64,000 nt of DNA, taken from NCBI RefSeq assembly GCF_900099835.1, contig NZ_FNKP01000002.1, positions 2,604,001 through 2,668,000 on the forward strand. The letters are read 5' to 3'. Position numbers and translations under genes: made by a program. Every line of letters starts with the position of its first letter. The first letter of the stretch is position 1. Under the pieces are notes generated by a model. The model saw nothing but the letters and a program-made list of their open reading frames with translations. It was not told the DNA's origin and did not search any database. The stretch is from Paraburkholderia fungorum. GTDB taxonomy: Bacteria; Pseudomonadota; Gammaproteobacteria; Burkholderiales; Burkholderiaceae. This document shows positions 9,965 through 17,670 of this stretch, piece after piece.

Positions 9965-10399
9965 TCATCGCGCAATAACCGTGATCTTCTTCGAGTACAC
10001 CGGCGGGTTATGCGGCATGTGCATGTCGTCGCCCATCAGCAACTGCAACGTGTGCTTTCCCGGCGGCAATTGAATCGTGGTTTCCGTTTCACCCGCGCCG
10101 AAATGCAGATGATTGCGGTCCGATGGAATCTCCTGATCCATCGGCGGCAAGTCGGTATCGATCAATAGATGATGGTGGCCGGTATTCGGATATTTGACGC
10201 CTTTCGGCGCAACGCCCATATAGCGCAGGCCGAACCACACTTTGAACGGCTTGTTGGCGGCCACGACCTGGCCGTCGTTCGGATAGCCGATATAGGCAAA
10301 AGCGGAAGCCGGCGCAGGTGTCGCTCCTGCGAAAACAAAACCGGGCAACGCCAATGCCGCCGACGTCACAAGCGTCGCGACTGCGATGATCCTGTACAT
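9965..10399 (-). CDS. DUF4399 secreted protein 1
   Basis: A 144-residue exported protein with a signal peptide (about 1-24, ending VFAGA) and one DUF4399 domain. Characteristic motifs are YPNTGHHHLLIDTDLP, EIPSDRNHLHFGAGETE and LPPGKHTLQLL. The His-rich loop could bind metal, but function is not established. It lies 46 bases after a paralogue (10446-10931), and the pair forms an operon between peptide A and the caspase-like gene. Whether it belongs to the peptide system is uncertain. Confidence 0.85.
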   Translation of the reverse strand: MYRIIAVATLVTSAALALPGFVFAGATPAPASAFAYIGYPNDGQVVAANKPFKVWFGLRYMGVAPKGVKYPNTGHHHLLIDTDLPPMDQEIPSDRNHLHFGAGETETTIQLPPGKHTLQLLMGDDMHMPHNPPVYSKKITVIAR

Positions 10400-10445
10400 G
10401 AGGTCTCTCCGTCCTGAAGGGCCCGCTTTGAGCGAACGGATCGCG

Positions 10446-10931
10446 CTAGTTCTTTAGCACGGTGATGGTGATCTTCTTCGAATACACGGGCGGCACGTGC
10501 GGTACATGATTGTGGTCGCCGAGAATCAGTTGCAGCGTGTGCTTGCCCGGCGGCAGTTCGATGCGCGCGTCCGTTTCGCCTGCCCCGAAGTGCAGATGAC
10601 TGCGATCCGACGGAATTTCCTGGTCGAGCGCGGGCAGATCGGTATCGATCAGCAGATGATGATGACCCGTGTTGGGAAACGCGACGCCCTTCGGGCAAAT
10701 GCCCATATTGCGCAACCCCATTCGCACCCAGAGTTTGCCGCCGTGAATGACCGCGCCGTCCGACGGCCAGATGATGTATTCCTCCGCGCCGGGCGGCGAC
10801 GGTGTCTGCTCCGCTTGCGCCACAGTTCCGGCGACCACCAACGTCGCGCAAAGCATCACGCGCAATGCAGCAAGGCGTGTTTTGATTTCATCACGTCTGT
10901 TGGACACAACGGGAATCAGGCTTATTCGCAT
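10446..10931 (-). CDS. DUF4399 secreted protein 2
   Basis: A 161-residue paralogue of the 9965-10399 product, with an N-terminal signal segment (LRVMLCATLVVAGTVAQA) and the same FPNTGHHHLLIDTDLP, EIPSDRSHLHFGAGETD and LPPGKHTLQLIL motifs. The ATG at 10931 has a clear ribosome site (CAGGAGAG), which rules out the longer upstream frame. It is the first gene of the DUF4399 pair. The role is unknown; periplasmic location is likely. Confidence 0.85.
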   Translation of the reverse strand: MRISLIPVVSNRRDEIKTRLAALRVMLCATLVVAGTVAQAEQTPSPPGAEEYIIWPSDGAVIHGGKLWVRMGLRNMGICPKGVAFPNTGHHHLLIDTDLPALDQEIPSDRSHLHFGAGETDARIELPPGKHTLQLILGDHNHVPHVPPVYSKKITITVLKN

Positions 10932-11296
10932 AGCGCACTCTCCTGAAGAGTGGTCACGGTCACCTCGGTTGCACGGGGCAAACCGAACGTTCCGGCTGAA
11001 TATCGCGGGCGCGAATGACTGGACGACCACCTCGGTAAAACGGCCGTGCTGCGCTACTTTGTGAATTAGCTTAGGACGTAACTTGCCAAAAAGATACGCC
11101 ACACTCGTTATCCGTATATCTCATTGAGAATACGCGGACAGTGGTGATGCACAAAGCGCGTGCTATGGTTATTAACAGGTTGCAGATGGATGATCGATAG
11201 CGGCATCGATGCCTCGCGCCGGGTACTTCAGTAATCGCTGCGGGCAAGGCGGTCCTCGAATGCCTAGGTTCTGTCCGGGACAAACAGGATGTGAAG
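10932..11296. other. Divergent intergenic region, 365 bases
   Basis: This lies between the DUF4399 pair (minus) and the caspase-like gene (plus) and must contain both promoters. I see no sigma-54-type element, strong palindrome or coding frame here. Confidence 0.5.
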
Positions 11297-13240
11297 ATGT
11301 GGCGAATATTCATGCTGCTGTGCATGGCTGGGGCAATCCACACCTATTGCGGCAATGCCAATGCCGCGACGCAACGTGAGGATACGAACTGGAGCGCGAC
11401 TCCATCCGGCACACACGCCCCACACGCCCCACGTCTTGCACTTGTGATCGGCAACGGCGAGTACGGTGGCCTCCCCCGTTCTCTGCGAGACAATGCGCCG
11501 CGCGATGCCGAAGCAATAAGCGACACATTGCGAGCACTCGGATTCGAAGTCATCACGCGTACGAATGCCAGTCCGCGCGGCATGCAGCAGGCGCTCGGCG
11601 AATTCCGCCAGCGTCTGGGGGCAGGTGGCGTCGGCCTCTTCTATTTCGCGGGACACGGCATGCAAATTGGCCGACAGACTCTGCTTGTTCCCGCAGGGCT
11701 TGATATGCACGCACCCGCTTCGTTGATCAATGACAGCATCGATCTAAACGCCGTATTGCATGCGATGCAGAAGCCGCGCGCCGGTCAATTGAATCTCGTG
11801 ATTCTCGATACGTGCCTGAACAATCCGTTTTCTTCCGGCACGACAAGCGGCGCGGCAAGCGGCACATCGGCGCTTCCCGCCAATACTGTGGTCGCGTATG
11901 CAACGGCAAACGGCAGCTTCGCCGCAGACGGCAGGTACCACGGCATTTACACGAGCGCTTTGCTGAATGCGCTAAACGACGCGCCATCGCGGCAAAATCT
12001 CACCACGCTGTTTCGGCGCGTCACTGCGGAAGTTGTCGAGATCACGAAGGGAGAGCAAAGGCCGTGGATCGCTACATCTCTGGCCATGCCCTTGACGCCC
12101 CCCGCCAGCGTGCAGGGCGACGCGATTGCGCCGCCCGCCTATGCCTATGCAAATACCGACATCGTCGTCATCCCGCATAGCCGGGGCATTCTTCCGAAAG
12201 ACAGCAGCGAGCAGTACGAAATCACGTTCTGGAATTCAATCAAGGACAGTAATTATCCGGCTGATTACGAGGCGTATCTGAAGGCCTATCCTAACGGCAG
12301 GTTTGTCACGCTGGCACACGCTCGAATCGACCGTCTTCGTGCGGCGGCGTCGAATCCACCGGCTGTTGCGGTATCCCCACCAGTAGCACCACCCCAGGTT
12401 ACGCGACCCGCTACGCCGGCAAGCGCCGCAGCGCAAGAACACCCGCATGTGACAGCCGCGCCACCCGCCAGTGCTCCCGCCACTTCATTGGCCGCGCCGA
12501 AGCCCGCCACGCACCCGCCAGTGGCCGGAGAACAGCGGGACTGCGCCACCTGCCCGATCATGATCGCCGTGCCCGCAGGCTCGTTCCCGATGGGCAGCAA
12601 CACCGACGACCCATCCGAGAAACCTGTTCATCACGTGACTATTGCCGCGCCGTTTGCGATCGGCAAATACGCGGTGACGGTCGAACAATGGAACGCGTGC
12701 GTCGCGGCCAACGCGTGTCAGAATTTGACGCCCGAAAGCAACACCAACAAGACCGCACCAGCGCGCGATATCAGTTGGGACGACGCGCAGCAGTACGTGA
12801 AATGGCTCAGCAAGATAACCGGCAAACCGTATCGCTTGCCCACCGAAGCCGAATGGGAATATGCGGACCGTGGCGGCACGACCACTGCCTACTGGTGGGG
12901 CGATCAGATGCGCAAAGGCAACGCGAACTGCAAGGACTGCGGAGATCCGTGGCACAAGGAAGGGCCCGAATCCGTCGGCTCGTTCGCGCCGAATCCGCTC
13001 GGCCTGTACGACATGAACGGCAGCGTCTGGGAATGGACCGCCGACTGCTGGCACAACAGTTACCAGGGCGCGCCTGTGGACGGACACTCATGGGACAGCC
13101 CCGGCTGCGATATGCGCGTCATTCGTGGCGGCTCATGGCGCGAGAACGGCAGCTACATGCTCAGTGCAACCCGCTTCAAATACAGCGCAGGCGTGCGTCA
13201 ATCGCAGGATGGGTTACGAGTCGTCAAAGACCTTAAGTGA
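11297..13240 (+). CDS. Secreted caspase-like protease fused to an FGE/SUMF1-type domain
   Basis: A 647-residue protein with a signal peptide ([18 protein letters not shown], cleavage near NAA). Residues about 45-250 form a caspase-like (peptidase C14) domain with [12 protein letters not shown], catalytic His120 in YFAGHGMQ and Cys173 in [10 protein letters not shown] short [20 protein letters not shown] segment and a Pro/Ala-rich linker follow. The C-terminus from about 419 is a formylglycine-generating-enzyme-like domain ([48 protein letters not shown]). A GTG six bases upstream could also be the start. It faces the kinase gene and lies inside the peptide cluster. A role in peptide processing is possible but unproven. 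Confidence 0.88.
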   Translation: MWRIFMLLCMAGAIHTYCGNANAATQREDTNWSATPSGTHAPHAPRLALVIGNGEYGGLPRSLRDNAPRDAEAISDTLRALGFEVITRTNASPRGMQQALGEFRQRLGAGGVGLFYFAGHGMQIGRQTLLVPAGLDMHAPASLINDSIDLNAVLHAMQKPRAGQLNLVILDTCLNNPFSSGTTSGAASGTSALPANTVVAYATANGSFAADGRYHGIYTSALLNALNDAPSRQNLTTLFRRVTAEVVEITKGEQRPWIATSLAMPLTPPASVQGDAIAPPAYAYANTDIVVIPHSRGILPKDSSEQYEITFWNSIKDSNYPADYEAYLKAYPNGRFVTLAHARIDRLRAAASNPPAVAVSPPVAPPQVTRPATPASAAAQEHPHVTAAPPASAPATSLAAPKPATHPPVAGEQRDCATCPIMIAVPAGSFPMGSNTDDPSEKPVHHVTIAAPFAIGKYAVTVEQWNACVAANACQNLTPESNTNKTAPARDISWDDAQQYVKWLSKITGKPYRLPTEAEWEYADRGGTTTAYWWGDQMRKGNANCKDCGDPWHKEGPESVGSFAPNPLGLYDMNGSVWEWTADCWHNSYQGAPVDGHSWDSPGCDMRVIRGGSWRENGSYMLSATRFKYSAGVRQSQDGLRVVKDLK

Positions 13241-13241
13241 G

Positions 13242-13269
13242 TGCATAACGTAGGTGACGACGTTATGCA
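13242..13269. terminator. Bidirectional hairpin between caspase-like and kinase genes
   Basis: A perfect 10-bp stem (TGCATAACGT / ACGTTATGCA) with an 8-base loop starts 1 base after the caspase-like gene and ends 16 bases before the end of the convergent kinase gene. There is no long T run, so termination in either direction is probable rather than certain. Confidence 0.6.
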
Positions 13270-13285
13270 TGTTATTGCGGGGTAC

Positions 13286-15463
13286 TCAAGGCGCACGCGG
13301 TTTCGTCGTGATCGGCGCAAAGTCGGCAACGAGATGATCCTGCCCATACTTGCCGCCGATTTGCGCGAGCCGCGTATTAAGTGCGCGTAGATAATCGGCA
13401 CGTGATTCGCTTTCCACGCGCGGTTTGTCGAATAGCGGCACGGGCGTGATCAGCAGCACCACCATCTCCGAACCGAATGGTTTTGAAATGATCCAGTCGC
13501 CCGCGCTGCCGATCGTGGCCGAATAATGCGACGGCGCCTGATTATCTTTCGCGCGCGGACTCGGCACCATATGCACGACGCTGCCGTCCAGCTGGTAGTA
13601 GTCGAGATTCACATACGAGTCGTAACCCGGCGTGCTCACATCGACCACTAGCGGATCGCCGTCGCTCAACTGACCATTCGACTGACCGCCTGGCGGCCGC
13701 ACATGCAACTCGGCCACACGGCCCGCCTGCCAGTTGCGGACCCAATAGGGCGCCAGTGCTTTAACGGTGTCGCATTTGTCGTCGGCGAGCGGTTCGACTC
13801 CGAGCGTGAGTGCATCGACACCGGGCAAAGCCGTCAGCGTTTCCTTCAGATGCGCCACGCCGTAACGCTGCGAGACGTAGCCGCGCACCGTCAGCGAATG
13901 ATCCTGCACGGCCGCGGATAGTGCGGAACACGGCACCTGCGCGAGGACGGGCATGACGGCCGCGAGAGTCAGCGCGGGTCTGGGCGCGGGCGATGGCGGT
14001 GGTACAGGTGGCGCTTGAATCGCCGTTGAAGCCGCAGAAGCAGGCGCTGAAGCGTCCGGTGTTTTCGCCGTCGTCGTGTCAGACACCGCAAGAGCAGTTG
14101 CCGCCATTTTTGCGGCCGGGGGTGAACTCGCCTCTGCCGCCGCCTGCGACGTGCCAGCGTCGGCCTGAGAGCCTCCCTGCCGCCCTGGTCCAGAGCGCAA
14201 CGCAAATACCCCTACCGCCGCCGCGCAGACCACGGCAAAGCTCGCAAGCCCCACTTTCGCCAGCGTGCCCGACTTCTCAGCGCGCGCCTCGTTGTCGAAT
14301 TCGGCGATAAAACGCGTCACGCTCGGCATCCGCGTGGCGCGATCGAAAGACAGCGCCGCGCGTAACGCGCGCCACTGCCTGGCATCGAGATTCGCAGGCC
14401 GCTGCGGTTTGAAATCCGCGTTGCGTGCCTGAGTCGCCGACAACCGGTCGAACGGATGATGCCCGGTCAACAGTTCATACGTGATGCAACCAAGCGCATA
14501 GATATCGTCACGCGGATCGGGCTCGCGATGCTCGATCATCTCCGGGCTCGCATACGCGGGCGTTAACGCGCCGAGACTGCCGGGATCGAAAACAGTGGCG
14601 TCGCTCTCTTCTTCCGGACGCTGAAACACGCGCGCAATGCCGAAATCGATCACCTTCACTTCGGCGCCCGTCGTCAGAAACACGTTGGCGGGTTTGAAAT
14701 CGCAATGGACGAAACCGCGCTCATGCGCATACGCGAGCGCGGCACACATGCCGCGCACGATCGGCAGCGCCGCGCGCACGGGCATGCCCTGATAACCGGG
14801 CGTACGCAGTAACTGGCTGAGCGGTTTGCCGCTCAGATACTCCATCGTCAGATAAACAATCGGGCCGTCGCGGTCGAAATCGTAGACCGTGATGATGTTG
14901 CGATGCGCGAGCACCTGCGCCTTGCGCGCCTCGCGCTGCAACGCGACCAGCGAATTCGGATTGCCGCGGAACTGAACGTTGAGAACCTTGATCGCGAGAT
15001 ACGGCTTGCGATCCGACGCTTCGAGTTTGCGCAGATCGAGCGCCTTATACACCGTACCCATGCCGCCCACGCCGAGGCACTCTTCGAGCACGAAGCGGTT
15101 ATTCAGGGTGTCGCCGGTGCCTTTGATCTGATCGTGCCCGACGATGTCGGCTGATCCTGCCGCACTGCCCAGGCTGCCCGCACTGGCGGAGCGCACGGAC
15201 GGAATTTCCACCGTGGTCTGAATGCCGGTTTCCTCGCCACCGGCCGCGACGTTGGACACGCGTAACTGTTCGATGCGTCGGCGGACTTCAACGTAGAGAT
15301 CGTCGGGTAAAGGTGTTTTTCGATGCGCGGTGCCGAGCATCTCCAGCAACTGCGTGGGCGCGAGTCCTTCTGTTGTCAACGTGCTGTCGAGTTGAGCCAC
15401 GAACTCGTCACGGGACAGCTCGCCGTTCTGAAAGTCGTGAATCACACGCGCAAGGCTAGCCAT
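13286..15463 (-). CDS. Transmembrane eukaryotic-like Ser/Thr kinase with C-terminal DUF4384-like domain
   Basis: A 725-residue protein. After about 120 N-terminal residues comes a PknB-type kinase domain (about 125-395): glycine loop LGVGGMGTVY, AIKVL lysine, catalytic HCDFKPANVF, IDFGIARVF and ASPEM. A membrane helix (about 420-440, GLASFAVVCAAAVGVFAL) and a Pro/Ala linker precede a periplasmic part ending in a DUF4384-like domain (DSYVNLDYYQLDGSVVHMVP). A GTG at 15517 gives a slightly longer form; the ATG at 15463 starts the better-conserved-looking MASLARVIHDF. All catalytic residues are present. The nearest likely reader of its phosphosites is the FHA protein at 4893-7484. Confidence 0.9.
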   Translation of the reverse strand: MASLARVIHDFQNGELSRDEFVAQLDSTLTTEGLAPTQLLEMLGTAHRKTPLPDDLYVEVRRRIEQLRVSNVAAGGEETGIQTTVEIPSVRSASAGSLGSAAGSADIVGHDQIKGTGDTLNNRFVLEECLGVGGMGTVYKALDLRKLEASDRKPYLAIKVLNVQFRGNPNSLVALQREARKAQVLAHRNIITVYDFDRDGPIVYLTMEYLSGKPLSQLLRTPGYQGMPVRAALPIVRGMCAALAYAHERGFVHCDFKPANVFLTTGAEVKVIDFGIARVFQRPEEESDATVFDPGSLGALTPAYASPEMIEHREPDPRDDIYALGCITYELLTGHHPFDRLSATQARNADFKPQRPANLDARQWRALRAALSFDRATRMPSVTRFIAEFDNEARAEKSGTLAKVGLASFAVVCAAAVGVFALRSGPGRQGGSQADAGTSQAAAEASSPPAAKMAATALAVSDTTTAKTPDASAPASAASTAIQAPPVPPPSPAPRPALTLAAVMPVLAQVPCSALSAAVQDHSLTVRGYVSQRYGVAHLKETLTALPGVDALTLGVEPLADDKCDTVKALAPYWVRNWQAGRVAELHVRPPGGQSNGQLSDGDPLVVDVSTPGYDSYVNLDYYQLDGSVVHMVPSPRAKDNQAPSHYSATIGSAGDWIISKPFGSEMVVLLITPVPLFDKPRVESESRADYLRALNTRLAQIGGKYGQDHLVADFAPITTKPRAP

Positions 15464-15787
15464 TTGTGTGAAGCGCCGCCGCTGCCGTTGGGCCGGATCG
15501 CATGCGACCGAAGCCACGCAGGCCGATAGAAAAGCTTCCGTAACCAGTTACATGTGCCGCTTCGATACTAGCTCCCGGTCCGTGCTTTCGCAAACCAGGA
15601 TTGGCCCGCGATACGCGTTGCAGGCAGGTGTCGTTCGGTATCCAACAGCATCCGATCAAGTGTCGGACGCAGACCATCGGTTCGCTCGCGCGCGGATACG
15701 CTGCGTGACTTCTCCGTTGATCCGCAAACGGCCCGAAAGCCTTGAATATCAAGCCTTCCGAAAATTTATCAGGATCCTTGAATAAAA
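15464..15787. other. Divergent intergenic region upstream of kinase and peptide B
   Basis: About 320 bases without a supported gene. It should hold the minus-strand kinase promoter and, near its right end, activator sites for the -24/-12 promoter of peptide B. I could not define an enhancer-binding-protein site. Confidence 0.4.
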
Positions 15788-15838
15788 CTGGCACAGCCCA
15801 TGCATTAGTGACACTCGAGCAGACAAGTTGCTCGAACC
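15788..15838 (+). repeat. 51-bp promoter repeat, copy B
   Basis: Identical over 51 bp to the minus strand of 9751-9801. It contains the -24/-12 element and the likely transcription start of the peptide B gene. Confidence 0.9.
15789..15803 (+). promoter_or_regulatory. -24/-12 (sigma-54-like) promoter of peptide B
   Basis: TGGCAC-AGCCC-ATGC, one base from the sigma-54 consensus with correct spacing, 76 bases before the peptide B start codon. It probably drives both peptide B and peptide C. Confidence 0.6.
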
Positions 15839-15878
15839 CAATCGAAAGACTCAAATTTTTTCTTCCAGGAGATTCACC

Positions 15879-16157
15879 ATGAACGCACTGATGATCAAAG
15901 ATCTGTCCATCACCGAAGAACTCGACAGCCGTGCAATGAGCGCCGTGCGCGGCGGCAATGGCTTCGGCCCCTCGTCGTCCTATTACAACTTCAGCCCGAT
16001 CTACGCGCCGAACAACAGCAAAAACGTCAACGGCACGCAACTCATCAGCACCGAGTTGAACATGCAGAACGCCACCGGCAACAACGTCGCATTCGCCGCC
16101 GGTCTCAACTCGACGCTCGCGCCCTGCATCAGCTCGGGCAACAACATCCACGTGTAA
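15879..16157 (+). CDS. Double-glycine leader peptide B
   Basis: A 92-residue paralogue of peptide A. The leader MNALMIKDLSITEELDSRAM continues to SAVRGG, then a 66-residue core NGFGPSSSYYNF with YAPNNSK, LNMQNATGNN and a single Cys in LAPCISSGNN, where peptide A has His. The ATG at 15879 is preceded by CCAGGAGATTCACC. It is likely cleaved after GG by the C39 exporter. Peptide C follows 88 bases downstream behind a hairpin, so the two probably share a transcript. Confidence 0.85.
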   Translation: MNALMIKDLSITEELDSRAMSAVRGGNGFGPSSSYYNFSPIYAPNNSKNVNGTQLISTELNMQNATGNNVAFAAGLNSTLAPCISSGNNIHV

Positions 16158-16164
16158 AGCGCGA

Positions 16165-16203
16165 CGAGGCGAAGCACCCGCAGTTGCGGCCCGCTTCGCC
16201 TCG
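16165..16203 (+). terminator. Intercistronic hairpin between peptides B and C
   Basis: An 11-bp perfect stem (CGAGGCGAAGC / GCTTCGCCTCG) starts 7 bases after the peptide B stop. There is no U run, so it may be a leaky attenuator or an mRNA-stabilising structure that sets the B:C ratio rather than a full stop. Confidence 0.5.
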
Positions 16204-16245
16204 CGCCGGTCACGCCCGTCTTCCGCGCACCTTTGGAGATTCACC

Positions 16246-16530
16246 ATGTCATCCCTCATGATTCGCGATCTGTCCCGCACCCGCGAGCTCGACCGCCACG
16301 CAATGTCGGCGGTGTCCGGCGGCACGGGTAGCAGCGTGCCCGGCCTGCCCTCGGCGTCCGGTCTCAGCGGCATTGCCAACGTCAACGTGTCTATCAACCA
16401 GAACCTCACTCAGATGCAGTACACCAACGTTGCGGCACTCAACAACGTCGGCGTGATCGGCGCCGGTTTCGTGCCGCTGCATCTGAATGTCAGCCCCTCG
16501 TTGTGGGGCGGCAATTACGCTACGGTGTGA
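16246..16530 (+). CDS. Double-glycine leader peptide C
   Basis: A 94-residue peptide with the leader MSSLMIRDLSRTRELDRHAM ending SAVSGG, then a 68-residue core unlike A and B. The core is Asn/Gln/Val-rich with alternating polar and apolar residues (NVNVSINQNLTQMQYTNV) and Gly/Pro turns. The ATG at 16246 has TTTGGAGATTCACC upstream, the same ribosome-site context as peptide B. It is probably a co-substrate of the C39 exporter. I do not recognise the core. Confidence 0.82.
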   Translation: MSSLMIRDLSRTRELDRHAMSAVSGGTGSSVPGLPSASGLSGIANVNVSINQNLTQMQYTNVAALNNVGVIGAGFVPLHLNVSPSLWGGNYATV

Positions 16531-16713
16531 CGACGCGCAGTAGACGGGATACGGGGATTTCCCGACTGCTGCAACCTCATCGCCGAGCCACAAGCTGCAC
16601 ACATTTTTCCTATACTGATAGTGCGACGAGACCACTGCACACAGAACAAAACCCTCGAGCGGCGACCGGCCCATCGCACCGGCCAGCCGCTCGATTTCTT
16701 TTGTGGAGCCGCT

Positions 16714-16932
16714 ATGGCAAAGCTCATCATTAAAGACCTTGCTGACAGTGTCGAACTCGATCGCGAGGCGATGGCCGCGATTGTCGGCGGTGCGCGAGTC
16801 GGCGCGCGTTCGAGCCTGGCCGCGCCTCTGGTGCCCGCATCGACACGCGTTGTCAACTATCCGCCGGGCTTCCCTGGCGCGCATCGGCAAATTGCGATTG
16901 CAGCGATGCGGCGTATCCGGCAAGGCGGCTGA
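16714..16932 (+). CDS. Double-glycine leader peptide D
   Basis: A 72-residue peptide with the leader MAKLIIKDLADSVELDREAM ending AAIVGG and a 46-residue Arg/Ala-rich basic core (RVGARSSLAAPLVP, AAMRRIRQGG). The ATG at 16714 follows TTGTGGAGCC. A longer frame begins upstream with GTG at 16621, but only the short form keeps the leader at the N-terminus. A TATACT box at 16611-16616 could be its own -10 element. The basic core differs chemically from A-C and looks more like an antimicrobial-type peptide, which is speculation. Confidence 0.78.
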   Translation: MAKLIIKDLADSVELDREAMAAIVGGARVGARSSLAAPLVPASTRVVNYPPGFPGAHRQIAIAAMRRIRQGG

Positions 16933-16959
16933 TTTCACCTTCGTACAGGCATCGCAATT

Positions 16960-16992
16960 AAAACGGCACGCGCCGACTGCGCGTGCCGTTTT
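16960..16992 (+). terminator. Rho-independent terminator after peptide D
   Basis: A perfect 13-bp stem (AAAACGGCACGCG / CGCGTGCCGTTTT, 7-base loop) followed by GCTTTTC, 27 bases after the peptide D stop codon. Confidence 0.85.
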
Positions 16993-17177
16993 GCTTTTCT
17001 CGATGCATGCGTACGCCGCATGCCAACTTCCCGAACGCGATTCGTGGGATACGTCCCGACACTTTCGTGCGATTCCGCATGCTCCCTGCGAGCCTGATGA
17101 GCGACACGCAACGCAATCGCCCGCCTGGTCTGGTATCGCAGAGAGACTTTGCCTCGCGGCTCGAAGCTCGCGAAAAT

Positions 17178-17193
17178 TGGCATAGCTCTTGCA
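17178..17193 (+). promoter_or_regulatory. -24/-12 (sigma-54-like) promoter of peptide E
   Basis: TGGCAT-AGCTC-TTGCA matches the sigma-54 consensus at both the -24 GG and -12 GC with correct spacing and one mismatch overall. It lies 55 bases before the peptide E start codon. Confidence 0.65.
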
Positions 17194-17248
17194 GAAATAG
17201 AAGCGAGCACCGCCCCGTGCTCGCCAATCCACTGTCAGGAGTACCGCC

Positions 17249-17461
17249 ATGAAATCCACTGTCATTATCAAAGACCTGCCGCGTTCCACGGACCACGCAC
17301 ACGACGAAGCAACGCTCTCGGCCGACCAGATGAAGATGCTGCGCGGCGGCCGCTCGGTGGTCGTCTCCGTCGGCGGCGCCGGCGGCGCAGTCGGTCATGT
17401 CGACGACTGGGAAATCAACACCGCCATCTTCGAAGGCCGTATCGGCGGGACCTATTTATAG
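17249..17461 (+). CDS. Double-glycine leader peptide E (divergent leader)
   Basis: A 70-residue peptide beginning MKSTVIIKDLPRSTDHAHDE and reaching the cleavage motif in LSADQMKMLRGG, then a 36-residue core starting RSVVVSVGGAGGAVGH and ending GGTYL. The IIKDL opening is shared with peptide D, but the leader is 8 residues longer and lacks the ELDR.AM block. It has its own -24/-12 promoter and its own terminator, so it is expressed separately. The GTG/ATG context CAGGAGTACCGCC supports the ATG at 17249. Substrate status is likely but less secure than for A-C. Confidence 0.75.
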   Translation: MKSTVIIKDLPRSTDHAHDEATLSADQMKMLRGGRSVVVSVGGAGGAVGHVDDWEINTAIFEGRIGGTYL

Positions 17462-17486
17462 GACGCACGAGCGCGCCGAAAATAGA

Positions 17487-17532
17487 AAACCGGCACCTGT
17501 CTCTCGCTCCAGTGGAACCTGGGTGCCGGTTT
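17487..17532 (+). terminator. Rho-independent terminator after peptide E
   Basis: An 11-bp stem (AAACCGGCACC / GGTGCCGGTTT) with a 24-base loop follows the peptide E stop by 25 bases and ends in T-rich sequence (TTTATTAG). Confidence 0.75.
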
Positions 17533-17592
17533 ATTAGCCTGATGAATGCGACGAATCGGCCGCCAGTCAGCACCGAGATCTCCCTTGCTTTT

Positions 17593-17635
17593 TGTATCAG
17601 TCGATATATAATCCGTTTCTATATCGACTGATACA
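17593..17635. promoter_or_regulatory. Perfect 16-bp inverted repeat, probable TetR operator
   Basis: TGTATCAGTCGATATA and its exact reverse complement are separated by 11 bases, 35 bases before the tetR-type start codon. The arms are AT-rich and probably overlap the tetR promoter. The position supports autoregulation and control of the downstream MFS gene. Confidence 0.8.
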
Positions 17636-17670
17636 GAATCAGTTTCAAGCGACGCAAGAGGGATTTCCAC

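Noticed and set aside
13242..13269. Palindrome as a regulator-binding site
   Set aside because: Its position between convergent gene ends fits a terminator better than an operator.
15879..16157. FGE-type domain converting the single Cys of peptide B
   Set aside because: The peptide lacks the CxPxR signature of formylglycine sites and peptide A has His there, so the idea is not supported.
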